This document shows positions 54,263 to 62,907 of a DNA stretch of 64,000 nucleotides, in pieces (the stretch's first letter is position 1; the number at the start of each line of letters is the position of its first letter). Source of the DNA: Io17-Chloro-G2 sp963663135 (GTDB lineage: Bacteria; Chloroflexota; Dehalococcoidia; Lucifugimonadales; UBA3495); NCBI GenBank assembly GCA_963663135.2, contig CAXXRM010000005.1:744001-808000 (forward strand), in the 5' to 3' direction. Below the pieces are notes generated by a model, which ran no database searches, was not told the DNA's origin, and was given only the letters and a program-made list of their open reading frames with translations. A program made the translations under genes and the position numbers.

Positions 54263-55443
54263 GCGCCCCCCTGGTTCCGATAGCCGTCGGCGTCACGGGC
54301 ATCCTGTGGGACACCCTGGCGCTAGTGGTCCTATTCGCTGCCCTGTCCACGGTGGTTTTGTCTTTGGTCTGGCTGGAACGCAAAGTGCTGGGCCGGTTGC
54401 AGCGCCGCCTCGGGCCCACGCGCACCGGCCCCATGGGGCTGCTCCAACCGCTGGCCGATTCCCTGAAGCTGATTATCAAGGAGGACATACTCCCTGCGTC
54501 TGCGGAGAAATCGATGTTCTGGCTGGCGCCGGTGATTGTGGTTGTGCCCGCCTTCATGATCTGGGTCACTATTCCGGCCGCCCAGAACGCAGTCGTGAAG
54601 AATCTAGACCTGGGGTTGTTATACATAACCGCGTTCTCGGTGGTGGGGATTTTGGGGCTGGTGATGGCCGGCTGGGGGTCGGCCAACAAGTACGCCGCCC
54701 TGGGAGGATTGCGCGCGGCTGCCCAGCTGATCAGCTATGAAATCCCGGTGATCATGGTGGTCATTGGAGTGGCCATGCTGGCCCAATCCCTGGACTTGCG
54801 GGAGATTGTAGGACGGCAGCAGCCGGTGCCATTTGTAGTTTTACAGCCCTTGGGGTTAGTGATCTTCTTCATTGCCGGGCTGGCCGAAGTGGGCAGAACA
54901 CCGTTTGACATTTATTTCGCCGAGTCAGAGATTGTCGGCGGACCCTTTGTGGAATACAGCGGCGCCCACTGGTCGGTGTTCTTCCTGGCCGAATACATTA
55001 ACACCTTCGCCATTGCCGCCCTGACCGTGTTGCTGTTCCTGGGGGGGTGGTCCGGGCCGCTGTTGTCCGGCGCTTGGGCCATCGTGTGGTTCCTGCTCAA
55101 GGTTTATGCGGTGATCCTGGTCATATTCTGGATTCGCGGGACCTTCCCGCGGTTGAGGGTGGACCAGCTAATGGCGTTTGCCTGGAAGGTTATGGCCCCC
55201 ATGTCATTCTTCGTGGTGGTTATCACCGCGGTGTACCAGTTCTACAATTGGCCTGCCTGGTCTTTGACTTTAATGTCGTGCGCTGGACTGTTGGTGGTCG
55301 CTTTTCTTATCTACCGGCGGTTGTCCGGACCGGCAAAGCGGGTAGCCCAGGTGAAGGCCAGGCAAATGGCTCTGAATCAGCGTCGGAGGGCCGCAGCAGC
55401 ACTGGCGGCATCCGGGGATCAGGCGGCTGCGAATGTTGAATAG
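54259..55443 (+). CDS. nuoH: NADH-quinone oxidoreductase subunit H
   Basis: 394 aa, about eight membrane helices. Start GTG 54259 overlaps the nuoD stop (GTGA) and has GGGAGAGG just upstream. Marks: WLERKVLGRLQRRLGPTRTG, GLAEVGRTPFDIYFAESEIV and LVIFWIRGTFPRLRVDQLM. Contacts the quinone channel. Confidence 0.95.
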   Translation: MSAPLVPIAVGVTGILWDTLALVVLFAALSTVVLSLVWLERKVLGRLQRRLGPTRTGPMGLLQPLADSLKLIIKEDILPASAEKSMFWLAPVIVVVPAFMIWVTIPAAQNAVVKNLDLGLLYITAFSVVGILGLVMAGWGSANKYAALGGLRAAAQLISYEIPVIMVVIGVAMLAQSLDLREIVGRQQPVPFVVLQPLGLVIFFIAGLAEVGRTPFDIYFAESEIVGGPFVEYSGAHWSVFFLAEYINTFAIAALTVLLFLGGWSGPLLSGAWAIVWFLLKVYAVILVIFWIRGTFPRLRVDQLMAFAWKVMAPMSFFVVVITAVYQFYNWPAWSLTLMSCAGLLVVAFLIYRRLSGPAKRVAQVKARQMALNQRRRAAAALAASGDQAAANVE

Positions 55444-56035
55444 CGTCAAGGGATTGTGGCTGACCCTGGTGTCCACCGTGAACGGGCTGCGGGACCCCGT
55501 CACTAGACAGTATCCGGCCACCGGCAAAGCCTGGAAGAGAAGCGCCAGGCCAACCCCGGTGCAGCCGCGTTTCATGGGGTTTCCCGCCTTGACCTGGGAT
55601 GCCGAGGTTGAAGAACCATTCTGCACTAGTTGCATGGTTTGCGTCCGCCAGTGCCCCACCCATTGCATGTCGGCCACCATGAGGGACAACCCGGCGCACG
55701 CCGAGGGTCGGAGCCATCGCAGGAAGATCGTCGATAGCTTCGAAATCAATTTGAACCGGTGTATACTTTGCGGGATTTGCGTTGAGGTCTGCAATTTCGA
55801 CGCTATAGTCATGAGCCACGAGCATGAAATGAGCACCTACCGGCGGGACGGAGACCGGGTTGACCTCCCTGCGTTATTGGAAATCGGCAAGAAATTCCAG
55901 AACGAGGTGGCGTGGGCGCCAACGCCTGCCCGAACACCCCGGAGAAGCGGCTCATCGACATCGGAGGGTGAGGGCTCGAGTGCGGCGGATGGAGAGTCGA
56001 CTGCAACTGAGTCTCCCCCTCCTGCCGGCGGCTAA
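55433..56035 (+). CDS. nuoI: NADH-quinone oxidoreductase subunit I (two 4Fe-4S)
   Basis: 200 aa. Ferredoxin clusters: CTSCMVCVRQCPTHC (about residues 64-78) and CILCGICVEVCNFDA (about 110-124). The tail from about 160 is Ser/Glu/Pro-rich and unlike standard NuoI. Overlaps nuoH by 11 bp. Confidence 0.94.
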   Translation: MLNSVKGLWLTLVSTVNGLRDPVTRQYPATGKAWKRSARPTPVQPRFMGFPALTWDAEVEEPFCTSCMVCVRQCPTHCMSATMRDNPAHAEGRSHRRKIVDSFEINLNRCILCGICVEVCNFDAIVMSHEHEMSTYRRDGDRVDLPALLEIGKKFQNEVAWAPTPARTPRRSGSSTSEGEGSSAADGESTATESPPPAGG

Positions 56036-56171
56036 TCCTGGTGGGGGCCAACCCCCTTATGCTGGAGTCGCATTGGGGGTGGTTGCGCCGGCCTGCTCCC
56101 GGTTTTGATGTTAATGGCCGCTGAGTGAGAACGGCCCGGCGTAGCCCAATTCACGAAGTTGTTGGATAGGC

Positions 56172-56660
56172 ATGTCCTGGATTTTATTTTTTTTGCTGGG
56201 CGGGTTGACCCTGGGAGCGGGCCTTGGCGTGGTAATCACCCGCAACGTCGTGCATGCCGCGCTTTTCCTGTTGGTTTCCCTGGTTGCGGTGGCGGGGTTG
56301 TACCTGATTCTATTTGCCGAGTTCTTGGCGTTGGTCCAGGTACTCATTTACAGCGGGGCCATCGTAATCGTTCTGCTGTTCGCTATTATGCTGACCCGCT
56401 CCGGAGAATATCCCAGGACCGGCGATAACCGCCAATGGCCGCTGGCGGCAGTGACCGCCCTGGCGCTTCTGGGAGTTATTTCGGTCGCATTCCTGGCCGG
56501 TCCCACAGAGTTGACCGCGCCGCAGAGCCCCTCGTTCACGGAGCTTGGCAACTCCCTGTTTACCATTTGGGCCATACCGTTCGAGATTGCTTCGTTGGTC
56601 CTGTTGGTTGCATTGATCGGCGCAATCGTTATCGCCCGCGGCGACCGGGAGGACGGCTAG
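56172..56660 (+). CDS. nuoJ: NADH-quinone oxidoreductase subunit J
   Basis: 162 aa, five membrane helices. Includes VVITRNVVHAALFLLVSLVA and VQVLIYSGAIVIVLLFAIML, the pi-bulge helix region of the family. ATG at 56172; a 136-bp gap separates it from nuoI. Confidence 0.93.
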   Translation: MSWILFFLLGGLTLGAGLGVVITRNVVHAALFLLVSLVAVAGLYLILFAEFLALVQVLIYSGAIVIVLLFAIMLTRSGEYPRTGDNRQWPLAAVTALALLGVISVAFLAGPTELTAPQSPSFTELGNSLFTIWAIPFEIASLVLLVALIGAIVIARGDREDG

Positions 56661-56663
56661 CCT

Positions 56664-56984
56664 TTGGCGCCGCTGGTCTACTTTCAACTGGTCAGCGCCG
56701 GTCTGTTCGCCATTGGTGTCTATGGGGTGCTGGCGCGCCGCAGCGCCGTGTTGATCGTCATGTCCATCGAGTTGATGCTCAACGCGGTCAACATCAACCT
56801 TGTAGCGGCCGCGTCGCACCTGGATGGCAGCGGCGCATTCCAGCGGTTTGACGGGCAAATCATTGCCATTTTTGTCATAACCATCGCCGCAGCCGAGGTT
56901 GGCCTCGCCCTGGCGATCATTCTACGGATGTACCGCAACCGCGCTACGGCAAACGTGGACGAGATCGACCTGATGAAATGGTAA
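56664..56984 (+). CDS. nuoK: NADH-quinone oxidoreductase subunit K
   Basis: 106 aa, three helices. IELMLNAVNINLVA holds the conserved membrane Glu, and AAAEVGLALAIIL the second. TTG start, 3 bp after nuoJ. Confidence 0.94.
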   Translation: MAPLVYFQLVSAGLFAIGVYGVLARRSAVLIVMSIELMLNAVNINLVAAASHLDGSGAFQRFDGQIIAIFVITIAAAEVGLALAIILRMYRNRATANVDEIDLMKW

Positions 56985-57002
56985 CCGTGGCGGGTAAATA
57001 GA

Positions 57003-58952
57003 GTGGCATTCGCCTGGCTGATTCCGGTTTTGAGTTTTGCCGCGGCGCCGTTGGTGATGGTGTCGGCGAATTTGGCGCGCGGGCGCGGCTTCTTGATCGG
57101 TTTGCCCGCAATTGCCGCCATCGGCGCAGGGTTTGTGCTGTTCTGGGTGGTGTTGTTCGGCTTCCTCAATGCCGCGCCGGACACGCCGAACTGTGCCATC
57201 AGTGAGACCACTGAGACCCTGGTCTGCGACTACGATCGCGATTGGTTTCAAGCAGGCCTGCCCCGGCTGGAGGGGAGCGTGGCCCTGCGTTGGGGCATCC
57301 TCATCGATCCTCTCACCATCGTGATGATTGGCCTGGTCACCTTTGTTGCGTTGATGGTGCAGGTCTACTCCTTGGGGTACATGCGTGGGGACCCCCGGCT
57401 CGGCTGGTACTACGCGGTGCACGCTTTTTTCGCCGGCTCCATGCTGACTTTGGTGCTGGCCGACAACTTCCTGCTGCTCTACGTGGCCTGGGAGTTGGTG
57501 GGCATCTCCTCCTACCTGCTTATCGGCTTCTGGCACGAAAGGCCGGCAGCCAAAGAGGCCGCCAAAAAAGCATTCATCGTTACCCGCATCGGCGATGTGG
57601 GAATGCTGCTGGGGATACTCCTGCTCTGGCGAGAGGTGGGCAGCTTCAGCATGCACGACGCCTTCACCCAAGCCCATTTGGGTTCGATTACCCAGGGCGC
57701 CGAAGGTTTGAGCCAAGGGGTTGCCACCGCCGCCGCTTTGCTGTTGTTCCTGGGCGCAATGGGCAAGTCGGCCCAGTTCCCGTTCCACGTTTGGCTACCC
57801 GACGCCATGGAGGGTCCTACCCCGGTCAGCGCGTTGATTCACGCCGCCACCATGGTCGTGGCCGGCGTGTACCTGGTTGCCCGCGCCTTCCCCATTTTCC
57901 AGGCTTATGACGGAGATGCCCTGGTGGTGGTGGCTGCGGTGGGCTTGGTGACGTCGCTGCTGGCCGCAACGGTAGCCCTGGTGTCGGTGGACCTGAAACG
58001 AGTGCTGGCCTATTCGACCATCAGCCACTTGGGACTGATGATGCTGTCGCTGGGCGCGTTCGGATATACGGCGGCGATATTCCACCTGTTGGCCCACGGG
58101 TTTGCCAAGGCCTTGTTGTTCCTGGGAGCGGGCAGCGTGATGCACGGGTCGGGAGAACAGGACATTCGCCGGATGGGCGGGCTGTCCCGACGCATGCCCC
58201 TGACCGCCGCGTTATTTTCTATCGGCGCGATGTCCCTGGGGGGTATCCCCATCCTGGCCGGATTTTGGAGCAAGGACGAAATCCTGACCGCCGTAGCCTT
58301 GGGCCGCAATCCGGTGTTCATCGTGATAGCCCTGCCGGTGGTTTTGCTCAGCGCCCTGTACATGGCCCGGGCCATGTGCATCACCTTCTTCGGAGGACTG
58401 AAAGCCGAAAACCGCAGCGCCCACGAATCGCCTTGGATCATGACTCTGCCCATGTCCTTGCTGGCGGTGTTGGCGTTGGGCTTTGGGCTGATCAGCTTCA
58501 ACTGGCCGGGTGGCTTTGACGGTTTTGGCGGTTTTGTTTTCTTCGGAGAGCGGGAGAAATTCCATTTTACCTGGTGGCTTGGGATACTCTCCGCTCTTCT
58601 GGCAGTGGGGGCGTTCGGCCTTGCCTATTTGGCCTATGTGAAGGGAAGCATTTCCGCCGAAAGGGTCCGGCGTGTGTTTGGGCGGTCGATTGCCGTGGTG
58701 GAAAACAAATACTACTTCGACGAAGTCTACCAATGGTTTGTGGACCGGGTGGTTTTGGGCGCTTCCAGGTTGCTCGCCCTGTTCGACCGGGCTGTGGTCA
58801 ACGACCTTGGCGTCAACGGCCCCGCAAATTCAGTGCGCCGGCTTGGCGCCATGCTCAGACTCCACGTGACCGGGCACGTTTATAGCTACGCCCTGGCCAT
58901 GGTTTTGGGGACCATTGGGCTGGCGGCCGTTTGGTGGTTTCGGTCGGCGTGA
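57003..58952 (+). CDS. nuoL: NADH-quinone oxidoreductase subunit L (antiporter-like)
   Basis: 649 aa, about 16 helices including the lateral arm. Marks: LYVAWELVGISSYLLIGFWH, FHVWLPDAMEGPTPVSALIH, STISHLGLMMLSLG and FWSKDEILTAVAL. Proton-pumping subunit. GTG start. Confidence 0.95.
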   Translation: MAFAWLIPVLSFAAAPLVMVSANLARGRGFLIGLPAIAAIGAGFVLFWVVLFGFLNAAPDTPNCAISETTETLVCDYDRDWFQAGLPRLEGSVALRWGILIDPLTIVMIGLVTFVALMVQVYSLGYMRGDPRLGWYYAVHAFFAGSMLTLVLADNFLLLYVAWELVGISSYLLIGFWHERPAAKEAAKKAFIVTRIGDVGMLLGILLLWREVGSFSMHDAFTQAHLGSITQGAEGLSQGVATAAALLLFLGAMGKSAQFPFHVWLPDAMEGPTPVSALIHAATMVVAGVYLVARAFPIFQAYDGDALVVVAAVGLVTSLLAATVALVSVDLKRVLAYSTISHLGLMMLSLGAFGYTAAIFHLLAHGFAKALLFLGAGSVMHGSGEQDIRRMGGLSRRMPLTAALFSIGAMSLGGIPILAGFWSKDEILTAVALGRNPVFIVIALPVVLLSALYMARAMCITFFGGLKAENRSAHESPWIMTLPMSLLAVLALGFGLISFNWPGGFDGFGGFVFFGEREKFHFTWWLGILSALLAVGAFGLAYLAYVKGSISAERVRRVFGRSIAVVENKYYFDEVYQWFVDRVVLGASRLLALFDRAVVNDLGVNGPANSVRRLGAMLRLHVTGHVYSYALAMVLGTIGLAAVWWFRSA

Positions 58953-58983
58953 TAGCTGAATTTCTGAACAGGCCGGACCGCTG

Positions 58984-60495
58984 ATGCTCGTCTTGGACCA
59001 AAGCGCGCTGGCCCTGGTGATTTTCACACCCTTGTTGGGCGCTCTTCTGACCATGTTCCTGCCCAGGGAGCGGCCCGGAGATGCCTGGGGTTTCGCCACC
59101 GGCGTCGGAGTTATTTGCCTGGCCCTGTCGGTCTATATATTTGGCCGTTACGACTATGGAGAGGGAGGCTTCCAACTAGCAAGGTCTTTTCAATGGCTGG
59201 AATCTCCCGTCAACATCAACCTCGCGCTGGGAATCGACGGCATAGGGGCCCCTCTCGTCCTCCTCAACGGCATCGTTCTCCTCGGGGCGGTCCTGATCTC
59301 CCAGAAAATCCAACAGCGGAGCAAGGACTTTTTCGTACTGCTCCAAGCCCTGGGGGCCGGGGTCTTCGGCGTTTTCGTGGTGCGAGACCTTTTCTTCCTG
59401 TTTTTCTTCTACGAGTTGGCCGTGCTGCCGATGTACCTGCTCATTGGCGTATGGGGCAGCAGCACCGACTTCGGGTCTTTTCTGAGAACCAAGGAATACA
59501 GCGCGATGAAGCTGTTCCTGTTCCTGGTGGCGGGGAGCGTGCTGGTTTGGGTGGGAATTCTCGCGGTATACGTCAAGGCTGCCTCCCTTGGCACACCCAC
59601 GTTTTCCCTGGACGCGCTGGGAGCGCTCGCGCTGAGCGGGGGCTTCAGCATCGAGTTCCAGACCTGGGTGTTTCCGCTGTTCATGATCGGGTTTGGCGTC
59701 CTGGCCGGACTTTGGCCCTTCCACACCTGGTCACCCGACGGCCACGTGGCCGCGCCGACCGGGGTCAGCATGCTGCACGCCGGCGTCCTGATGAAGTTGG
59801 GCGCCTATGGCATCATCCGGGTGGGCATGGTCCTCCTGCCGGAAGGGGCCGCCAATTGGATGCCGGTGCTGATTATCCTCGGCACGGTGAACGTGCTGTA
59901 CGGGGCGGTTTCCGCCATGTCGCAAACCGACCTCAAGTATGTGGTCGGCTACTCCAGCGTCAGCCACATGGGATATGTCCTGATGGGCATCGCTACCCTG
60001 GACCCCATCGGTATTGGCGGCGCAGTGCTCCAAATGTTTTCTCATGGAATCATGACGGCCCTGATGTTCATGATGGTCGGGGCCATCTACGACGCAACCC
60101 ACATCAGGGACATCAACGTTTTGAACGGCCTGTTCGGCCGCATGGGCGTGACTAGCTTCTACTTCGCCATAGCCGGGCTGGCGTCTCTTGGCCTACCCGG
60201 GCTGAGCGGTTTCATTGCCGAGTTTATGATTTTCACGGGCGCTTTCCGCACCTACCTGCCCCTCGCGGTGCTGGCGGTGGCGGGGGCAGCGATAACCGCC
60301 GTATATATCCTCCGCTTACTGGCGCGGACCTTCCTGGGAGAGTTAGACCCGCGGTGGGACCACCTGACCGACGCCAGCCCGGTGGAAAAGGCGGTGGGCG
60401 GAGTATTCGTGGCCATTTTGGTAGTGGTTGGAGTTTGGCCGCAGCCATTGATGCGGGTGATCAATGTCGGTGTCGCCTCGTTGCCTGGAATCTAA
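58984..60495 (+). CDS. nuoM: NADH-quinone oxidoreductase subunit M
   Basis: 503 aa, about 14 helices. FFFYELAVLPMYLLIGVWG (conserved Glu), PFHTWSPDGHVAAPTGVSML and VGYSSVSHMGYVLMGIATL are family blocks. Pumping subunit. ATG 58984, 31 bp after nuoL. Confidence 0.95.
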   Translation: MLVLDQSALALVIFTPLLGALLTMFLPRERPGDAWGFATGVGVICLALSVYIFGRYDYGEGGFQLARSFQWLESPVNINLALGIDGIGAPLVLLNGIVLLGAVLISQKIQQRSKDFFVLLQALGAGVFGVFVVRDLFFLFFFYELAVLPMYLLIGVWGSSTDFGSFLRTKEYSAMKLFLFLVAGSVLVWVGILAVYVKAASLGTPTFSLDALGALALSGGFSIEFQTWVFPLFMIGFGVLAGLWPFHTWSPDGHVAAPTGVSMLHAGVLMKLGAYGIIRVGMVLLPEGAANWMPVLIILGTVNVLYGAVSAMSQTDLKYVVGYSSVSHMGYVLMGIATLDPIGIGGAVLQMFSHGIMTALMFMMVGAIYDATHIRDINVLNGLFGRMGVTSFYFAIAGLASLGLPGLSGFIAEFMIFTGAFRTYLPLAVLAVAGAAITAVYILRLLARTFLGELDPRWDHLTDASPVEKAVGGVFVAILVVVGVWPQPLMRVINVGVASLPGI

Positions 60496-60555
60496 GGCCG
60501 GAATCCAAGCCCGGAATCGAAATGAAACCTGAATCGGTGGGATTCTAGAATCCAA

Positions 60556-62130
60556 ATGACCGGACTAACGGAAAACATCTACCTGTTGGCCCCCGAGTTC
60601 GCGCTGGCCGGGTTGGCCCTGGTGGTGCTTGCTATTGACCTGGTCCTTCCCGCCGGGCGGAAGGCCATCACGCCCTGGTTCACCGCAGCCGGTCTGCTGG
60701 GCATAATTGCTCTCGCGATTGCGATGCTGTGGGACCGGCAGGAGTTGCTGTACGGCGGCCTGCTGGGGGTGGATGCGTTCTCCCTGTTTTTCAAGGTGTT
60801 TTTCCTGGGGCTGGGCGTATTCATCGTGCTTATCTCATGGGAGTACGTGGACCGGTACCTGGACAACCCCGGCGAGTACTACGGCCTCCTGGCGCTGTCA
60901 ATCCTTGGCATGAACCTCATGGTTCAGGCCCGGGAATTGCTGACCGCCTACATTGCACTGGAACTGCTGAGCTTCGTGTTGTATGTGCTGACCTCTCATG
61001 CCCGCCGGGACCCACGGTCAAATGAGGCCGGCCTGAAATACATCCTGATCGGGGCCTTTTCTTCGGCGGTGCTTCTTTACGGCCTGAGTATGGTCTACTC
61101 CACAATTGGAGTAACCCAGTACCCCGAAATCGCCCTCGCCCTGTCCGCGCCGGGTCAACTGCCGCCCGCCCTGTGGGTGGGTATTGCCCTGTTGGTGGTG
61201 GGGTTGGGGTTCAAAATTTCGGCGGTCCCCTTTCACATGTGGGCGCCCGACGTCTACGAGGGCGCACCTTTGCCGGTGACCGCGTACCTGGCGATTGGCT
61301 CCAAGGCGGCGGCCTTCGCCCTGATTCTCAGGCTGGTCGCCGAGGGATTCCTGCCGGCGGACGATCGGTGGAGCCAGTGGCAGATCGTTTTGGCGGTGAT
61401 CGCGGCCTTGACCATGCTGGTAGGCAACCTGGTGGCCCTGGCCCAGCGGGATATCAAGCGGTTGATGGCCTACTCCAGCATAGGCCACGCGGGGTTTATC
61501 CTCGCAGGGATCGCCGCTTTGGCTCCCGGCTCGGACCTGGCGACCAACGGCGTCATTCTCTACCTGGTAGGCTATTCGGCAACCAACTTGGTGGTGTTCG
61601 CCGGCATCATCGCTTTTTTCAACCGCACGGGACGGCAGCAAATTACGGATCTGGCCGGACTGGCTGACGAGCAGCCGCTCGTGGCGGCTGCAATTGCCGC
61701 CGGGTTGTTCTCCTTGGGGGGACTGCCCATTTTTGCCGGATTCGCCATCAAGTTCTACCTTTTCGTTGCGGTTGCCCAGGGAGGCCTGCTGTGGCTGGCG
61801 GGCCTGGCAATCTTCTCCAGCCTGATCTCGTTGTACTACTACTTGCAGGTTATCCGGCAGATGTACATCGAACCGGCGCTCCCGCAACCTGGGATCCCGG
61901 AGTCCAACGACTCGCCCTCACCTGGAGGAGCAGACACACCGGGAGCGGTTGGAGAATTGAACGACCCGGCCGGCGCCGCCCTTTTGTCTGCTCCGGCCAT
62001 TAGAACGTCCCCTTCGCTGGTGGGTGTCCTGGCCGTGGGTTTGCTGGTTGTCGTGTTTGTGGGCGTATATCCGCGGCCGCTGCTCAACCTGATCGCGGCC
62101 GCCAGTCGGGCGATTTTACCTGGCGTCTGA
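60556..62130 (+). CDS. nuoN: NADH-quinone oxidoreductase subunit N
   Basis: 524 aa, about 14 helices. YIALELLSFVLYVLTSHARR, VPFHMWAPDVYEGAPLPVTA and MAYSSIGHAGFILAGIAAL are typical. A loop after about residue 437 is rich in Pro, Ser and Gly. Last gene of the cluster. The region 60496-60555 before it holds no gene. Confidence 0.95.
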   Translation: MTGLTENIYLLAPEFALAGLALVVLAIDLVLPAGRKAITPWFTAAGLLGIIALAIAMLWDRQELLYGGLLGVDAFSLFFKVFFLGLGVFIVLISWEYVDRYLDNPGEYYGLLALSILGMNLMVQARELLTAYIALELLSFVLYVLTSHARRDPRSNEAGLKYILIGAFSSAVLLYGLSMVYSTIGVTQYPEIALALSAPGQLPPALWVGIALLVVGLGFKISAVPFHMWAPDVYEGAPLPVTAYLAIGSKAAAFALILRLVAEGFLPADDRWSQWQIVLAVIAALTMLVGNLVALAQRDIKRLMAYSSIGHAGFILAGIAALAPGSDLATNGVILYLVGYSATNLVVFAGIIAFFNRTGRQQITDLAGLADEQPLVAAAIAAGLFSLGGLPIFAGFAIKFYLFVAVAQGGLLWLAGLAIFSSLISLYYYLQVIRQMYIEPALPQPGIPESNDSPSPGGADTPGAVGELNDPAGAALLSAPAIRTSPSLVGVLAVGLLVVVFVGVYPRPLLNLIAAASRAILPGV

Positions 62131-62304
62131 CAACCTCTAGCAAAAACAAGGCAGCGTCGGAGCGGGTGAGCCGGTTGCCGGGCGTTGCCGGGTGGGGATA
62201 CCTGAAGGCCGGCGCCGGTTACGACCGGTTACTTGGTATAATTGCGCCGCCCAGGTCGGGCTGGTCGGGGTCTAAATCGCGGCGGGGGATTACTGGTTGA
62301 GGTC

Positions 62305-62802
62305 ATGATTATTGCGGTGATCGGCAGTAGCAATCCGGCATTCGACGAGCATTTGGACCTGGCCGAGCAGGTTGGGCGGGAGTTGGCCAGGCGGGGCGCC
62401 ACCGTGGTTTGCGGCGGCCTGTCCGGCATCATGGAAGCGGTCTGTCGGGGAGCCAGGGCGGAAGGCGGCATGACCATTGGGATTCTCCCCGGCCAGTCTC
62501 CGCGAGATGCCAACAACTACGTCGACATTCCCATCGTTACCGGAATGCGCTATTCCCGGAATGTAATCGTGGTCAACACTGGAAGGGCCGTGATCGCCAT
62601 TGGCGGCGCATGGGGGACTCTGTCGGAAATCGGCCATGCCCTCGGCGACGGCATCCCGGTGGTGGGGTTGAGAAGCTGGGAGTTTTCCCGGAACGGCGAC
62701 GGGACTTCAGTTGAGAATGCCATGATCCGGGCAAACAACCCGGTAGACGCAGTGGACAAAGCCCTGGCAGCCGCCGAAAAACGAGACCAGGTTCAGCCAT
62801 AG
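62305..62802 (+). CDS. LOG/TIGR00725-family protein (nucleotide or Moco carrier-like)
   Basis: 165 aa from ATG 62305. AVIGSSNPAFDEHLDLAEQV, CGGLSGIMEAVCRGA and IAIGGAWGTLSEIGHAL are the Rossmann-like phosphate-binding motifs of the LOG family. Members bind nucleotides, some act as cytokinin ribosidases or Moco carriers; role here unknown. The open frame upstream (TTG 62242) has no support. Confidence 0.8.
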   Translation: MIIAVIGSSNPAFDEHLDLAEQVGRELARRGATVVCGGLSGIMEAVCRGARAEGGMTIGILPGQSPRDANNYVDIPIVTGMRYSRNVIVVNTGRAVIAIGGAWGTLSEIGHALGDGIPVVGLRSWEFSRNGDGTSVENAMIRANNPVDAVDKALAAAEKRDQVQP

Positions 62803-62907
62803 ACAGCTCCCTGGCGGCATCCCTGGACGTATCCGTGAATGCTTCGGGACGCCGCCCGGGTTCGACCTCGCCCAATCATAATCACTCGCACAAAGGAAAC
62901 GACAAAC